A stretch of 60,000 nt of DNA, taken from positions 237,501-297,500 of the forward strand of contig JACVTC010000180.1 of assembly GCA_016946835.1 (NCBI GenBank), written 5' to 3'. Position 1 is the first letter of the stretch. Every line of letters starts with the position of its first letter. Origin of the DNA: Neocallimastix lanati (nom. inval.) (taxonomy: Eukaryota > Neocallimastigomycota > Neocallimastigomycetes > Neocallimastigales > Neocallimastigaceae). The notes under the pieces are model-generated. The model was given only the letters and a program-made list of their open reading frames with translations, was not told where the DNA came from and did not search any database. A program made the translations under genes and the position numbers. Shown here piece after piece: positions 19,454 to 31,833 of this stretch.

Positions 19454-20815
19454 TTACATGAATAAAAAAACACAGAATATATAAAAAATAAATATTATTT
19501 GTCCAATTTGAACATAATAATATTTTAAACAGTAAAGTGAAATAGAAGTAATATTCAAAATAAAGTACATAAATAAATTTAGAAAAAAGTTCATATGTAA
19601 CAAACCTCCAGATTGTAAGATTTCTGTTGAAAGGAATTCTTTTTCCGGATTAGGATTGAAATTGTCAATCTGAAAGAAATTATGGTCTTCTACTTCAGAT
19701 GGCATTGACCTTGCTAACCTGTCTTACCGCATTTTCAGCATTGACACTCCTTGTTGATTTGCGCTAATAGTGTCGGAATATTTAATGCTAGCCCTTGGAA
19801 TAATTTATGTAAAGAGATCCATAGATCGTACAAAGAATGGCGTTTTAGAATAATCACCAGAAATGATTTAGTTATTATAATTTAAATCAATAGTATCTGC
19901 TCCTCTTCCACGAAGAAGAAAGTTAAATAATCGGTACCATGTCACATATATATTTACATATTCATTATTTAGAAAATTACTAATATTAACACAGTTTTCA
20001 CCGATTGATCTTCTTGAGACCACGCCAACCACGACTATAGTCTTTGTTTATAAAATAGTTACTAATTTTGACAATATTTGCTTCATAACGATTGGAATGT
20101 AAGGAGCTTTTAAGCTTTCTCAAAGCTTCGCATAATTTACGATACTGAGTAAATTGATCTAAGTAAGCATCCCTTGAAGGGGAACCTTAGAAAGGTTTAA
20201 TATTTTCATATGCTAAATGTTTGATAATTGAAATCTTCTTTACATAGTCTGGATAGTGGAAAGTAGGGCTTTTAAATTTGGAGGGAATAAAAAGCTTTAA
20301 TTTCTTTACCAACACTGATTGAAGAATTAATAAATTCTTTAACCATATCATCTGCTGGTGTTTCGTCAGATTTGAATTCAATATTACTTGCTAAAACAGA
20401 AAAACAATTGTGAGACAGTATATTTATATTCTGACTATTACAAATATGTTTAGACCATTTGAAAGTTTTCTTAGGTTTATTAAAACCATCTGAAAGATTC
20501 TTATTACAAGATAAGAAGATAGGATAATGGTCAGAAATATCATTTGCAAATGAACAATAAGAAGATAAATGTATCAAAGGAATCATAGCTTTATTATAGA
20601 TAATATGGTCGATGCAAGAAGATTTAGAACCTTTAGAATAAGTAATACCACTACCAGTAAAATTAGTAATAGTCCAGTCAGGGAAATTTTTGAGAATATA
20701 CTTTTGAAGTTTTTCAGAGGGTATATTAATATCTCCTAGAAGAACAGTAGATGAACTTTCCTTATTATGACTACTTAACCATTTTTCCATTTCAGAGAAA
20801 TGCTTAAGTACAGAT
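19454..20815 (-). mobile_element. 5'-truncated non-LTR (LINE) retrotransposon: endonuclease and linker, broken
   Basis: The frame from about 20815 down to 20272 encodes the C-terminal half of an AP-type endonuclease of LINE elements. It shows LLGDINIP (GDxN block), a GITYSKGSKSSCIDHIIYN block and SDHYPIFL (the catalytic SDH). The frame then shifts at an A/T run near 20300. It continues as PSKFKSPTFHYPDYVKKISI, hits a stop near 20187, and goes on as DAYLDQFTQYRKLCEALRKL and DYSRGWRGLKK. After another shift comes a linker block FNFLLRGRGADTI near 19920, then DHNFFQIDNFNPNPEKEF near 19650-19680. No reverse-transcriptase catalytic block is visible. The upstream (5') end stops abruptly at the satellite. 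Dead copy. Confidence 0.75.
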
Positions 20816-22118
20816 TGAATAAAATAAAATAAAGTAAAATAAAATAAATTAAAATATATAGTAGAATATGAATATAAAGTACATATTGAATAAAATAAAA
20901 TAAAGTAAAACAAAATAAATTAAAATAAATAGTATAATATGAATATAAAGTACAGATTGAATAAAATAAAAGAAAGTAAAATAAATAGTAGAATATGAAT
21001 ATAAAGTACATATTGAATAATATAAAATAAAGTAAAATAAAATAAATTAAAATAAATAGTAGAATATGAATATAAAGTACAGTTTGAATAAAATAAAATA
21101 AAATAAAATAAAATAAAATAAAATAAAATAAAATAAAATAAAATAAAATATAATAAAATAAAATAAAATAAAATAAAATAAAATAAAATAAAATAAATAG
21201 TAGAAATATGAATATAAAGTACAGATTTAATAAAATAAAATAAAATAAAATAAAATAAAATAAAATAAAATAAAATAAAATAAATAGTAGAAATATGAAT
21301 ATAAAGTACAGATTTAATAAAATAAAATAAAATAAAATAAAATAAATAGTAGAAATATGAATATAAAGTACAGATTTAATAAAATGAAATAAAATAAAAT
21401 AAAATAAAATAAAATAAAATAAAATAAAATAAATAGTAGAATATGAATATAAAGTACAGTTTGAATAAAATAAAATAAAATAAAATAAAATAAAATAAAA
21501 TAAAATAAAATAAAATAAATAGTAGAAATATGAATATAAAGTACAGATTTAATAAAATAAAATAAAATAAAATAAAATAAAATAAAATAAAATAAAATAA
21601 AATAAATAGTAGAAATATGAATATAAAGTACAGATTTAATAAAATAAAATAAAATAAAATAAAATAAATAGTAGAAATATGAATATAAAGTACAGATTTA
21701 ATAAAATGAAATAAAATAAAATAAAATAAAATAAAATAAAATAAAATAAAATAAATAGTAGAATATGAATATAAAGTACAGTTTGAATAAAATAAAATAA
21801 AATAAAATAAAATAAAATAAAATAAAATAAAATAAAATAAAATAAAATAAAATAAAATAAAATAAAATAAAATAAAATAAAATAAAATAAAATAAAATAA
21901 AATAAAATAAAATAAAATAAAATAAATAGTAGAATATTAAATATAAAGTACAGATTGAATAAAATAAAATAAAATAAAATAAAATAAAATAAAATAAAAT
22001 AAAATAAAATAAAATAAAATAAAATAAAATAAAATAAAATAAAATAAATAGTAGAATATTAAATATAAAGTACAGATTGAATAAAATAAAATAAAATAAA
22101 ATAAAATAAAATAAACAA
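20813..22118. repeat. TAAAA-based composite satellite, block 1
   Basis: Runs of the pentamer TAAAA (4 to about 35 copies) alternate with a conserved linker of 32-33 bp. Here the linker starts TAGTAGAAATATGAATATAA and ends AGTACAGATTTAA, or CAGTTTGAA in variants. A single-base marker (TAAAATGAAATA) recurs at about 21381 and 21703, giving a higher-order period near 322 bp. The minus strand has no stop codons across pure pentamer runs, so long Phe/Ile/Leu/Tyr frames appear; these are not genes. The right edge runs into poly-A at 22117-22140. Confidence 0.95.
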
Positions 22119-22154
22119 AAAAAAAAAAAAAAAAAAAAAACACAAAATAAAATA

Positions 22155-22648
22155 AAATAATGGTATAATGTATTCTAGTTTCATTTAATTAATATCTGTA
22201 AAAATTCACAAGGGCATTATTATACTGTAGTATAATTAATTTTGACTTCACAATGTTAATCATAATTTTAAGATACGAAATTATGATCTTCAATGGTTGC
22301 GCTAGCACTGCTGGCCTGCCTTACTGCTTCTTCAGCATTGACGCTCTTGGTAGTAGTAATATGATTCGATTTGAACCTATTGAACAAAGACCAATAGTAA
22401 TAGGTATAATCGATTGAAGAAGAGCCGCAGTAACCACCAAGAATGGAGCATCATAATAAACACCTGATTTCATCTGATACTTAAATAGATACTTCCATTC
22501 CCTTGTACTGTTATTAATACTTCTTCCTCCAAGAAGGAAATTAAACACTTTTTCACACACACGAGAATCATTATACACATTATTTTCAATACTATTACTA
22601 ACATTATTATAACTATTATTACTATAACTATTATTAATAATACTATTA

Positions 22649-22680
<32 letters not shown>
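22155..22680 (-). mobile_element. LINE fragment B: linker region and 3' end
   Basis: A minus-strand frame (about 22680 to 22258) shares FNFLLGGRS with FNFLLRGRG of the LINE at 19.9 kb. It continues with EWKYLFKYQMKSGVYYDAPF and a hydrophobic helix, then (after a frame change near 22365) SVNAEEAVRQASSASATIED followed by HNF. The 19.7 kb copy has the related VNAENAVRQVSK and EDHNFF, so both derive from one element family. The N-terminal side is eroded into poly-A and TAG/TAA repeats at 22610-22680. Downstream (toward 22155) it passes through about 100 bp of shared 3' sequence into TAAAA repeats. Confidence 0.6.
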
Positions 22681-22684
<4 letters not shown>

Positions 22685-22792
22685 GGCAGCAAACTTGTTT
22701 CATCTTTATTAATTAAATATTTGATAAAATACATGTAATAAAATAATAAAAAAAAGATAAAAAAATAAACAAAAAATAAAACACAAAATAAA

Positions 22793-23007
22793 AATAAAAT
22801 AATGGTATAATATATTCTAGTTTCATTTAATTAATATTTGTAAGACTTCACAAGGGCATTATTATACTGAAGTATAATAATTAACTTTGACTTCGCAATG
22901 TTAATCATAATTTTAAGATACAAAATTATGATCTTCATTGGTTGCGCTAGCCCTGCTGGCCTGTCTTACTGTTTCTTCAGCATTGACGCTCTTGGTAGTA
23001 GTAACTA
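22793..23007 (-). mobile_element. LINE fragment C: direct duplicate of the 3' end of fragment B
   Basis: About 215 bp nearly identical to 22155-22366 and in the same orientation, including the SVNAEE-type coding end and the A/T 3' tail up to AAATAATGGTATAAT. The two copies differ by scattered substitutions. At its 5' side the copy is replaced by a TTACTA/TTATTACTA microsatellite (about 22998-23104) that starts exactly where the Thr/Ser codons (TAGTAGTAA) of the element lie, as if grown from them. Confidence 0.75.
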
Positions 23008-23104
23008 TTATTACTATTACTATTATTACTATTACTATTATTACTATTACTATTACTATTATTACTATTATTACTATTACTATTATTACTATTTATTACT
23101 ATTA
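22998..23104. repeat. TTACTA-type microsatellite
   Basis: About 105 bp of alternating TTACTA and TTATTACTA units. On the plus strand it gives a poly-Tyr frame, which is an artefact of the repeat. Confidence 0.9.
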
Positions 23105-23631
23105 ACGATAAACTTTACATACCATTAAAATAAAATATTTTAAATGTTTACTATCAATTGAAAATATTTATAAGTTATTAATTATAATGAAATAAAAAAT
23201 TACCTTTAAAAATATTTATTAAATTTTATTATTAAATAAAACGAAATATAAAATAATACTTGTAAATATTTAAAACTTCACTATTTAGATTATAATTAAA
23301 ACTGTTATAAATTAATAATAAATAACTTTTTTAATTCTAATAAATATTATTTTCTTTAAATAAACTACATAATCTCTTTATTTAAATTTAATTTCCCATA
23401 AACTATCAAAAACAACTAAATTCAAGAAAATTCATTTTAACTATAATTTTTTCAAATTTAAATAACTAATTCAATTGTAATTTTTAATACTTTTTATAAT
23501 TACTACATCTTCGAAGTAATAAATTAAATATTCTAATAACTTTACACAAATAATTAAAATTAATTTTGCTTCATATCGATTTTAACATTTCTTTATTTTA
23601 TTTATATTTATATTCTAAAAGTATATTAAAC
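23105..23631. other. AT-rich 3' flank of the P0 gene
   Basis: No gene seen. This is the downstream region of the minus-strand P0 gene and contains no obvious repeats. Confidence 0.6.
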
Positions 23632-24567
23632 TTAGTCGAAAAGACCGAATCCCATATCACTATCGGATTCTTCTTCTTCTTCTTCTTCGGCAGCAGCTGC
23701 AGCAGATTCTTCAGCAGCAGCTGGGGCGGCAGAAGCGGCTTGCATAGCAGCTAAAGCTTCTGGATTGTCAAGAAGTTCCTTAAGTTCCTTAACGCTATCA
23801 AGACAATAATCAGAAACTAATGAAATAGCAATAAGGTTCTTGTAACCGTTTGCTAAACTGTGTGGAACAGAGGCAACAGTTGGGTAATTAATTTCTAATG
23901 AAAGAGCGGCAATGTTTTTAATACCATTGACAAGGTTTTCAATTAAATCGTCATCAGTAATATCGAGAACTTCTGGAGTGAAGACATTACCGTTATCATA
24001 AATGTGTTCAACAGTAAGACCGTAAGTAAATGGAGAAATGTTTAACTTGTTAAGTAAAGTAGCTTCAGATGGACCTACTTTTTCACCAACCTTAACAAGA
24101 TGTACTTCGTTAACAATTTCAATAGTACCACGAGAAATCTTGGTTGGAATACCAAGAGCTTGGAAGAAAGATGTTTGTCCTGGTTCCATACCGGTGTTAC
24201 CTGGTGGAACAAAGACATCTACTGGAGCGATGGCACCAGCTCTGGCTGGGGCTTGAACACGGTTTGACTTAATAGCATCACGAATTTCCTTAAGATCTTC
24301 GTTGGTGAAAACAAAACCAATGTTACCCTTAACAATTGGAAGAAGCTTTTCGAAATCTGGGTGTTCACTAATAACATTTCTAATAGCTTTTCTAACCATA
24401 GTGTTCTTACCCATAAGAATAACAGCCTTACCACGAAGTTCCTTACGAACTTGGTGCATTTGGTTGGAACCTACGTTATCAACATTGACAATGAAGATAG
24501 TGTTGTATTCCTTGAGAAGTTTTTCTAACTTAACGAAATATTCGGCTTTGTTGTCTCCCTTTGACAT
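23632..24567 (-). CDS. RPLP0: 60S acidic ribosomal protein P0 (ribosomal stalk)
   Basis: An intact intronless gene of 311 residues, the usual length for eukaryotic P0. The N-terminal L10-type rRNA-binding domain runs from [20 protein letters not shown] and includes the conserved [12 protein letters not shown] block near 53-64. The central P0-specific domain carries [20 protein letters not shown] near 121-140. The end has an Ala-rich hinge, an acidic run and the universal stalk tail [12 protein letters not shown], which contacts elongation factors and recruits P1/P2 dimers. Base composition is visibly richer in G and C than that of its neighbours, and codon choice is restricted (for example GGT, ACC, AAG). 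This is the usual mark of very high expression. The start is the first ATG, preceded by a CCAAG context and a short 5' region with a CCCCTTGCAC word. Confidence 0.98.
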   Translation of the reverse strand: MSKGDNKAEYFVKLEKLLKEYNTIFIVNVDNVGSNQMHQVRKELRGKAVILMGKNTMVRKAIRNVISEHPDFEKLLPIVKGNIGFVFTNEDLKEIRDAIKSNRVQAPARAGAIAPVDVFVPPGNTGMEPGQTSFFQALGIPTKISRGTIEIVNEVHLVKVGEKVGPSEATLLNKLNISPFTYGLTVEHIYDNGNVFTPEVLDITDDDLIENLVNGIKNIAALSLEINYPTVASVPHSLANGYKNLIAISLVSDYCLDSVKELKELLDNPEALAAMQAASAAPAAAEESAAAAAEEEEEEESDSDMGFGLFD

Positions 24568-25489
24568 CTTGGACTATATTGCAGTGTGCAAGGGGTTTCC
24601 TTAAATTTTATTAGGTGTTTTCAAGACTAAAATCTTTATTAAATTATATATATCAAGATTTAACATAACCAATCATCAGATTATTATTTCGAATAATTAT
24701 AAAAAAAAGTATATTACTAAGAGAATCCCATTTTAAACGAACAAATTTCAAAACTTTTTATTTTCATTAAAAAACATCATAAATATTTACCGTTATAATA
24801 CGACTATTTTGAGAAGGACTGTTTAAAAATAAGTAAAATCTTTTTTATTTATAGTTTTTTTTATCCAATCATAAGTACTCTTTAATATTCTACTTATAAA
24901 TATATTGGCTAGTAAATTTTATATCTATAATAAATATCTATAAATATATAAATTCAAAATATAATAAACGTGATAAACTTTGAAATATACATTGTATTAT
25001 ATATTTGAAATATTAATTTCGGAGGATCAATTTAAATTTAAATTTTTAATGATATTAGTATTTAATTTTGATTTTAAAAGTTTTTCATTGTTACCAATTA
25101 CTAAATAAAAATAATAATCATGAAGATTAAAATGTTTACAATGTTAATTTTTTACATTATCAGTACATTGAAACATGTTTTTTCAATTAAATAATTAGAA
25201 AAATTATTAATAATTTTAATGTAGATAGTATTATATAATCATTTTTAGTATATGATTTTTAATGGTAGATTTATATGTATATTTCAAAAAAAAATATATA
25301 TATATAATGAAGATAAAGCAAAAGAGATAAGGTATTTTTACGAAAAATAAAGATACAATACAAAAGAGACTTAAATTTTAATAGATCATCATGAAAACAT
25401 GTGATTGGCAATTCGAATTAAAAGATATAAATATATATATATATTTATGAATTAATTATATATATAATATTTAAAAGAGAACATTTACC

Positions 25490-25520
<31 letters not shown>

Positions 25521-26214
25521 AAAGAATTTACTAATTTATTTTATTTTATTTATTTCTTTCTTTCTCTAAGTATAAAAATGTAATAATATATATTCATAGT
25601 TTATAAATTTCTATAATAATATATATTCATAGTTTTTAAATTACTAGTATTTCTTCTTATAAATATATATTTATATATTTTTATGAATTAATTATATATA
25701 TAATAATTAAAAGGGAACATTTACCAAAAAAAAAAAAAAAAATAAAAGAATTTACTAATTTATTTTATTTTATTTATTTATTTATTTATTTCTCTAAGTA
25801 TAAAAATAAATAATATATATTCATAGTTTATAAATTTCTATAATAATATATATTCATAGTTTTTAAATTACTAGTATTTCTTTTTTCTTTTGTTAAGATT
25901 TTTTTTTTTTTTTCCTTCCTAAATTATTAAAGATTTTTTCAAGTCTTTTCCTTTTGATTTTCTTTTTATTTATAATTTCATTCATTCCTTGAAGTGTATG
26001 TAGCAATAATAAATGTATCTTTTTGAAATTATATATAAAAATAACAGCAAAAAATAACAACAAAAAATAACAAAATATATGTAAATTTTTTTTTTTATAA
26101 AAAAATATTTATTTTTATAAAAAAATATTTCTATATTAAATTGATAAACATTAAAAAAAAAAAAAATTATATAAAATATTTTTATCATTATTATTTGTAA
26201 ATATTTAATAGTTA

Positions 26215-26263
<49 letters not shown>

Positions 26264-26339
26264 CATTAATTTAAATAAATAACATTATTATTATCATTAT
26301 TTTTAAATAATAACAAAAACAAAAACAAAAACAAATAAA

Positions 26340-26381
<42 letters not shown>

Positions 26382-26615
26382 TATAAATAATGAGTGTATA
26401 ATTTTACATTCAATTTATTTTGTTTATTATTTTATCTATACAAATAAATATTATCAAAAATTAATAAATATTAAAGAAAATGAAATATTTTTTAATATTA
26501 AATTGACCATTCAATCTTTTATATAAATTTTTATTATGTTATGTTATATTTATTCAAGAATTTTTTTTTTAAGGTAATATTCTTAAAATTAAAATAAAGT
26601 AATAAAAAAATAAAC
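24568..26615. other. P0 upstream region and AT-rich intergenic DNA
   Basis: It holds the promoter side of P0 (no specific motif claimed), then AT-only DNA. It contains a roughly 210 bp tandem duplication (25444-25882, listed separately), poly-A and poly-T tracts at about 25490-25518, 26231-26259 and 25902-25912, and CAAAAA repeats near 26310-26335. No gene found. Confidence 0.6.
25444..25882. repeat. Tandem duplication of about 210 bp in intergenic DNA
   Basis: Copy 1 (about 25444-25654) and copy 2 (about 25680-25882) run in parallel: TTATGAATTAATTATATATA, then a GAACATTTACC word, poly-A, AATTTACTAATTTATTTTAT, TTTCTCTAAGTATAAAAA and finally TTACTAGTATTTCTT. Each copy also carries an inner repeat of AATATATATTCATAGTTT. 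The copies differ in poly-A length, TTTC versus TTTA repeats and a few bases. Confidence 0.9.
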
Positions 26616-29600
26616 TTAAAAAGCATCAAAGTTAATAATATGAAGAGCACGTTTCTTTTCTAATTCATCTTCCCTCTTTTTGTATATACAAAATATATAA
26701 AATAATAAATTAATATCAAAGTTATTAATTTCTATTATTATTTTATATTAAATAAGTTATATTTATTGAGTTTTTTTTTTTTTTTTAATATTACCTTTTC
26801 CAAAAATTGAAGAAGTAATGTAATTATAATTAATATTACAATTGTACAAACTAAAGAAATAAATACATATGGTACATACTCACTGGGATTAATAAATTGC
26901 TTTAATTGCCATCTTTTTATATATTTAATATATAAATTGAACTTTAGCAAATAATTTATTTAATTGAAAATTATTAAATTATACTATTGGAAACTTACGA
27001 TGATGGATCTTCATTTTCTTGTTGATATGGAATAATAATAAGCTGTGAATTTGGAATCATACCAGAATAGATATTATAGTGTTTTGACTAAATGATTATA
27101 AAATTTGTATATAAATATATAATATTAACAAAGCAAAACAAAACAAAACAAATTTTTATAAAAATTTAATTATATGCATATTATAATAAATAGTATACCT
27201 TTCTACGACTAACACCAACAAATAGTTCTTCCATGTAAGAATTTGTTCTACCAAGACCAAATAAACAGTAAGGTGTTTGTAAAGCATTATAATTTGATTG
27301 TGATAATTGAGCAACTATTTTGTATATATAATAAATTATGAAAATATATATTATTATTTATATTATTATGTTTATACATAAATATTAAAATTATTATTTT
27401 ATTATATATTAACTGTATTAATTATTAATATACCTTGATTAGCGCGTTTTTGACCAACTAAATCAATAACAGTAAACTTAAAAGTACTACCTATATGATT
27501 AACTCCAAATGGCTATAATAATTTTATTATAATATTATATAAAAATAAATAATAATTAATATTTCATACTATAATAAACTATAATTAAATTAATTATTAT
27601 TAATATAAATATGAATATATTATAAATATAAATATAAATATAAATATAAATATATATTTACCGAATATTTTTCATCTTTTAATGAACAAATAGATGAGCA
27701 AGCACCATTTAATGCTAAATAAATTTATATATAAAATATAAAAAAAAATTAATATGAAAATATACAATAATATAGTATTTAGAATATGAAGAATAAAATT
27801 TATCTTAAATGAATATTTTTCAACTTAATTTATAATATTAATTTTTTTTTTTTTTTTTTTAATTTACTTATAGTTTTCATAAAGAAGGCATCATTGTGTA
27901 AATTATTTATAACAGTATAAATTCTTTTATTTGCATCTTGTTCACCAAATAATAATATATCAACAGTTCCCTAAATTAATAAATATTTCATTAAATAGAA
28001 TTATTATTTTATCAATATGCATTTAATAATTAAAGATAAAATTTAAATTGTATTTATTTAAAATTATTGCTATCATTAATTTTTATTTACATTTTCTTCA
28101 ATATCCATAAAAGCAGCTGAACGAATATTCTGTCTACGATTTAATACTTTACTATGTTCTGAATATACTAATGTTCTTCTTTTAGCTTTGACAGCATTTT
28201 TACTACATCCAAATTTCTCTGAACATGGAATGGATTCATAAATTTCAATTGGTTTGGTAGTATCACTTACTGATAAAACAATGTCTGGATAACCATCCAT
28301 ATTAATATCACCAATTCTAATTGGAATTGGTATATTAGCTTTATCATATAAACTATCAAACTCAATTGGTTCTTTAATTGGTATTTTTATATGACCCTGA
28401 AATAAAAAATTAAATATTACATAATAAAATTTTATTAATTAAAAATAACTTTATTGATTATATTATCATTACTACCATTTATATTTATTTATTTCTTTAT
28501 TATTTTGATATATATTATATTTTATTGTGTTTATTATATATATATATATTTAACTTACATCTCCTTCTAAATCAAAATCAAAGGTATAATTATTATCAGC
28601 AGAACATAAATCGTGAACACTTCGACAATTTGTTTCAACAGTTTTTGAACATAATGGGATTTGCTTATTATAAACAATATGAAGATTCCATTCTTTTTTT
28701 TTTGACCATGTACTACCAGTATTTACCCATTCATAAAATACCATATCAATTGTACCATCACCATCTTTTTCAAAATAATTTTTAATACAAATAAATATTG
28801 AAAAACAATGTCATTAACCAAAACTATGATATAAATTTTATTTTCTTTTATTTGACTAGATTTTTTTTTTTTTTTTTTTTTTATTTTGAATTATTTTAAT
28901 ATAATATAATATAATATATTATTTATTTATTTATTTATTATTTTTAATCATTATTTTTTTAATAATTTACTTTACCCATATCTGCAAATGAAATTGGTCC
29001 TATATTTTCTGGAAGCTTTCCAGATTTTGAAAAGACGAAACCTTTATCATTATCAACTGTATTTTTCCAAATTTCAAATGTACCATCATCACAAGTAACA
29101 AAAAGATCTGAAAATAATTGTATTATTAAAATTAAATGTTATAAATAAAATTAACTAATTAATTCATTATTATAATGAAAGAAAATAATAATATATATAT
29201 ATATATAAAATTACCCGAAAGACAGTCTCCATCTAAATCAATAAATGCATTTGAATGCGGAAGTGATATTTTACAAAATTCTTTTTTTTTTTCTTTATCA
29301 TTTAAAGAAACCTCTTGACTTTCAATAAATTAGTTGAAAATTAAATATTAGTAATAAAAATAAAAAAATAAAAATAAAATATATATATATATTTGAATAT
29401 TATATTATAAATATAAAATATTTATTTTTATAGTAAATATTTATAAATCATATTAATGATATTATTTAATTTATAATGTGAAATATTCACATTTCTGCTT
29501 TTGTATCATTGAATTTCCAGACATGAAGTTTATATATATTATTTTGATTATATGGATAACCTAATAGGTTTGGACGCATATTACCGTAGAAATCAATTAG

Positions 29601-30518
29601 TGTTGGTTGAATATTCATTGATGACGGAACTTCAACAAATTTATCTTTTTTATTTTTTTTTTTTTTAAAGTTAACATTTTTATTTTTTGAAAATATAAGT
29701 ATTCAGAAATAATTATATACATAATATATATAAAGTATAAAATAATATATTTGATAACCATTTATAATGATAATTATAATTTTATATTAATATTTTATCC
29801 GTATTAATTTGAAATAATAATTCATTAAATTACCAAATGATTTTTGATTTCCTAAATATAATTTCATTATCAATTCATTATTTGGTTTATCCGATTTTTC
29901 TTTGGTGGCCATTATTAAAACATCTAATTTACCATCGTAATTAAAATCATTTGATATTACATTTACAATATATAATGATTCACTTGAAACATCAATATTT
30001 GCAGTGTTTAATGGTACAAATGAAGTTGAATCTTAATTTATTGTAAATAAATTATTTATAATAAAAAAAGAATATTTGATTGTTTTTTTATTGAGATTTC
30101 TAATTTAAATAAAAATCTAAATAATATTATAATTCTTACTTGTTTGCCATAAATATACTGATAATTTTTGTAATGAACTATCTAAAATAAATACATCTGT
30201 ACTTTATTTTATGTATGGTATAAATTTAAATATTATATAAAAAACATATTAAAAATTAGCATTTCATTGTTATATATGAACTATTAATATATGTCATTTT
30301 TTTTGTTTATTTCCTGACAATGTACTATAATAAGAATTTTCTTACAATTTATCACCATTAAAATCACCATATGCTGCAACACTTCCAGACACCATATCAA
30401 GTCCAACTTTGACTTCTTCAAATGTATTTGAACTTTTCAAAATAAGTCTAGTACTTATTTTATTAATAATACTGAATATAAATAGAAAGGATATAATATT
30501 GAAAGCATTATATATCAT
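26616..30518 (-). CDS. ITFG1: ITFG1/TIP-like FG-GAP membrane glycoprotein (15 exons)
   Basis: Exons, 5' to 3': 30518-30346, 30201-30140, 30031-29834, 29644-29491, 29318-29215, 29107-28976, 28764-28559, 28396-28091, 27970-27868, 27714-27662, 27512-27434, 27314-27199, 27087-26999, 26912-26795, 26675-26616. Phases agree throughout, giving 1953 nt and 650 residues; human ITFG1 (T-cell immunomodulatory protein) has 612. A hydrophobic signal peptide spans about residues 1-20. Calcium-binding FG-GAP/beta-propeller repeats show as DFNGD, DFNYDGKLD, PHSNAFIDLDGD, DGDGTIDM and DINMDGYPDI. Then come NGACSSIC, a membrane helix at about 605-629 and a short tail EDELEKKRALHIINFDAF, like the end of the animal protein. 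It is probably a secretory-pathway or surface type I membrane protein. Its molecular role in fungi is not established. Intron 4 uses a GTGAAT donor. Confidence 0.93.
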
Positions 30519-30880
30519 TTTATATCTTTTATATTTTTACTATTGATGAAAAATTTTTATAATTTCGTAATTTCGTAATTTCGAAATTTCGAAATTTCAA
30601 TATTAAATAGATTTTATATTAATAATTATTAATTAAAAGAGAAAAAAAAAAAAGTATTTTATAATATTAAAATTATTAATAAAAATTGTTATTTAATGGA
30701 GAAAAAAGAACATTTTATAATAGTAAGTTCAAAATAACATTAATTTTTTTGCTTTTCTTTCAAGAATTAATAATTTTAATTTTTATTTTTTCTTATATAA
30801 AAAATTATCGTTACCTTTTTATTTATTAATTATTAAAATTTAGAGATAGTATACAATATTAACTTAAATGATATAATGTA

Positions 30881-30938
<58 letters not shown>

Positions 30939-31833
30939 TTAATTGTATGAAAATTATAAAATCAGTTATAATATTATTAATAATAATATTTTTTTGAGAT
31001 TTATTATTAAAATGTTTTCCTTTTTTAAGTGAGTGATATATTTCATCACTTTTTATTTATATATACTATTAATCTAATTTTATCGCTTTTATTGTTTTAT
31101 AATAAAGAATATTATTATTTTTGTTTCTTTAATATTTGCTTTAACATTCAAATATTAATATTTTAATAGTGAATTATATACTATAAGATTCTTCTTACTC
31201 TTTTAATAATTTAATTATTAAAAATTTTACGTAGTTTATTAATAATTTTGTACTTTATAATAATTTTTTTGATCTTTTATCCATTTAATTCTTATGTTCT
31301 ATATCAAGGTTAAAAAAAGAAAATTTCTCCTCATTTGAATACTTTTCGTTTTATATTTTATTCAGTGGCATATTTTTAAGAAGAAAAAATATATATAAAC
31401 AATAAATAAATAAATAAATAAATAAAAATAAAATCTTTTATTGATTTTTATTTATTATAAAAAAAATTGTGATAATTTTTTTTGATAGTAATATCAAATG
31501 TACAATACATAATGTATTTTTTTTATTAAATAATGTATTATTTATGAAAAAGTATAATTATATTTATATTTCATAAAAAATTATTTAATTTATACTAAAT
31601 GACTTTTGAGTATAATATAATGAAATTTTTTTAACCATGAATTAAATAATGTATTTCAAAAAAATAATGAAGTAATATAATAATAAATTATTAATAAAAA
31701 TAAAAAATAAATAGTTTAGCAACATAAGAATAAAGTATTAATAAAAATAAAAAATTCAAATACAAAGAGATTAATTTACATATAATAATATAATTAATAT
31801 AATTTTAAATATATTTAATTAATACCATATAAT
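30519..31833. other. ITFG1 upstream region, poly-T tract, retroelement flank
   Basis: Just upstream of the ITFG1 start, 30556-30597 has alternating TTTCGTAA and TTTCGAAA words. A run of about 50 T lies at 30885-30935. From about 31664 to 31745 the words AATAATGAAGTAATAT and AGAATAAAGTATTAATAAAA recur that are also embedded in the 55-60 kb satellite. They sit next to the copia remnant and may be flanking or LTR sequence of it. No gene seen. Confidence 0.5.

Noticed and set aside
22898-23128. Poly-tyrosine frame on the plus strand
   Set aside because: It is a reading of the TTACTA microsatellite over an antisense LINE end.
24038-24604. Plus-strand frames opposite the P0 gene
   Set aside because: They are antisense shadows of a highly conserved, well-supported ribosomal gene.
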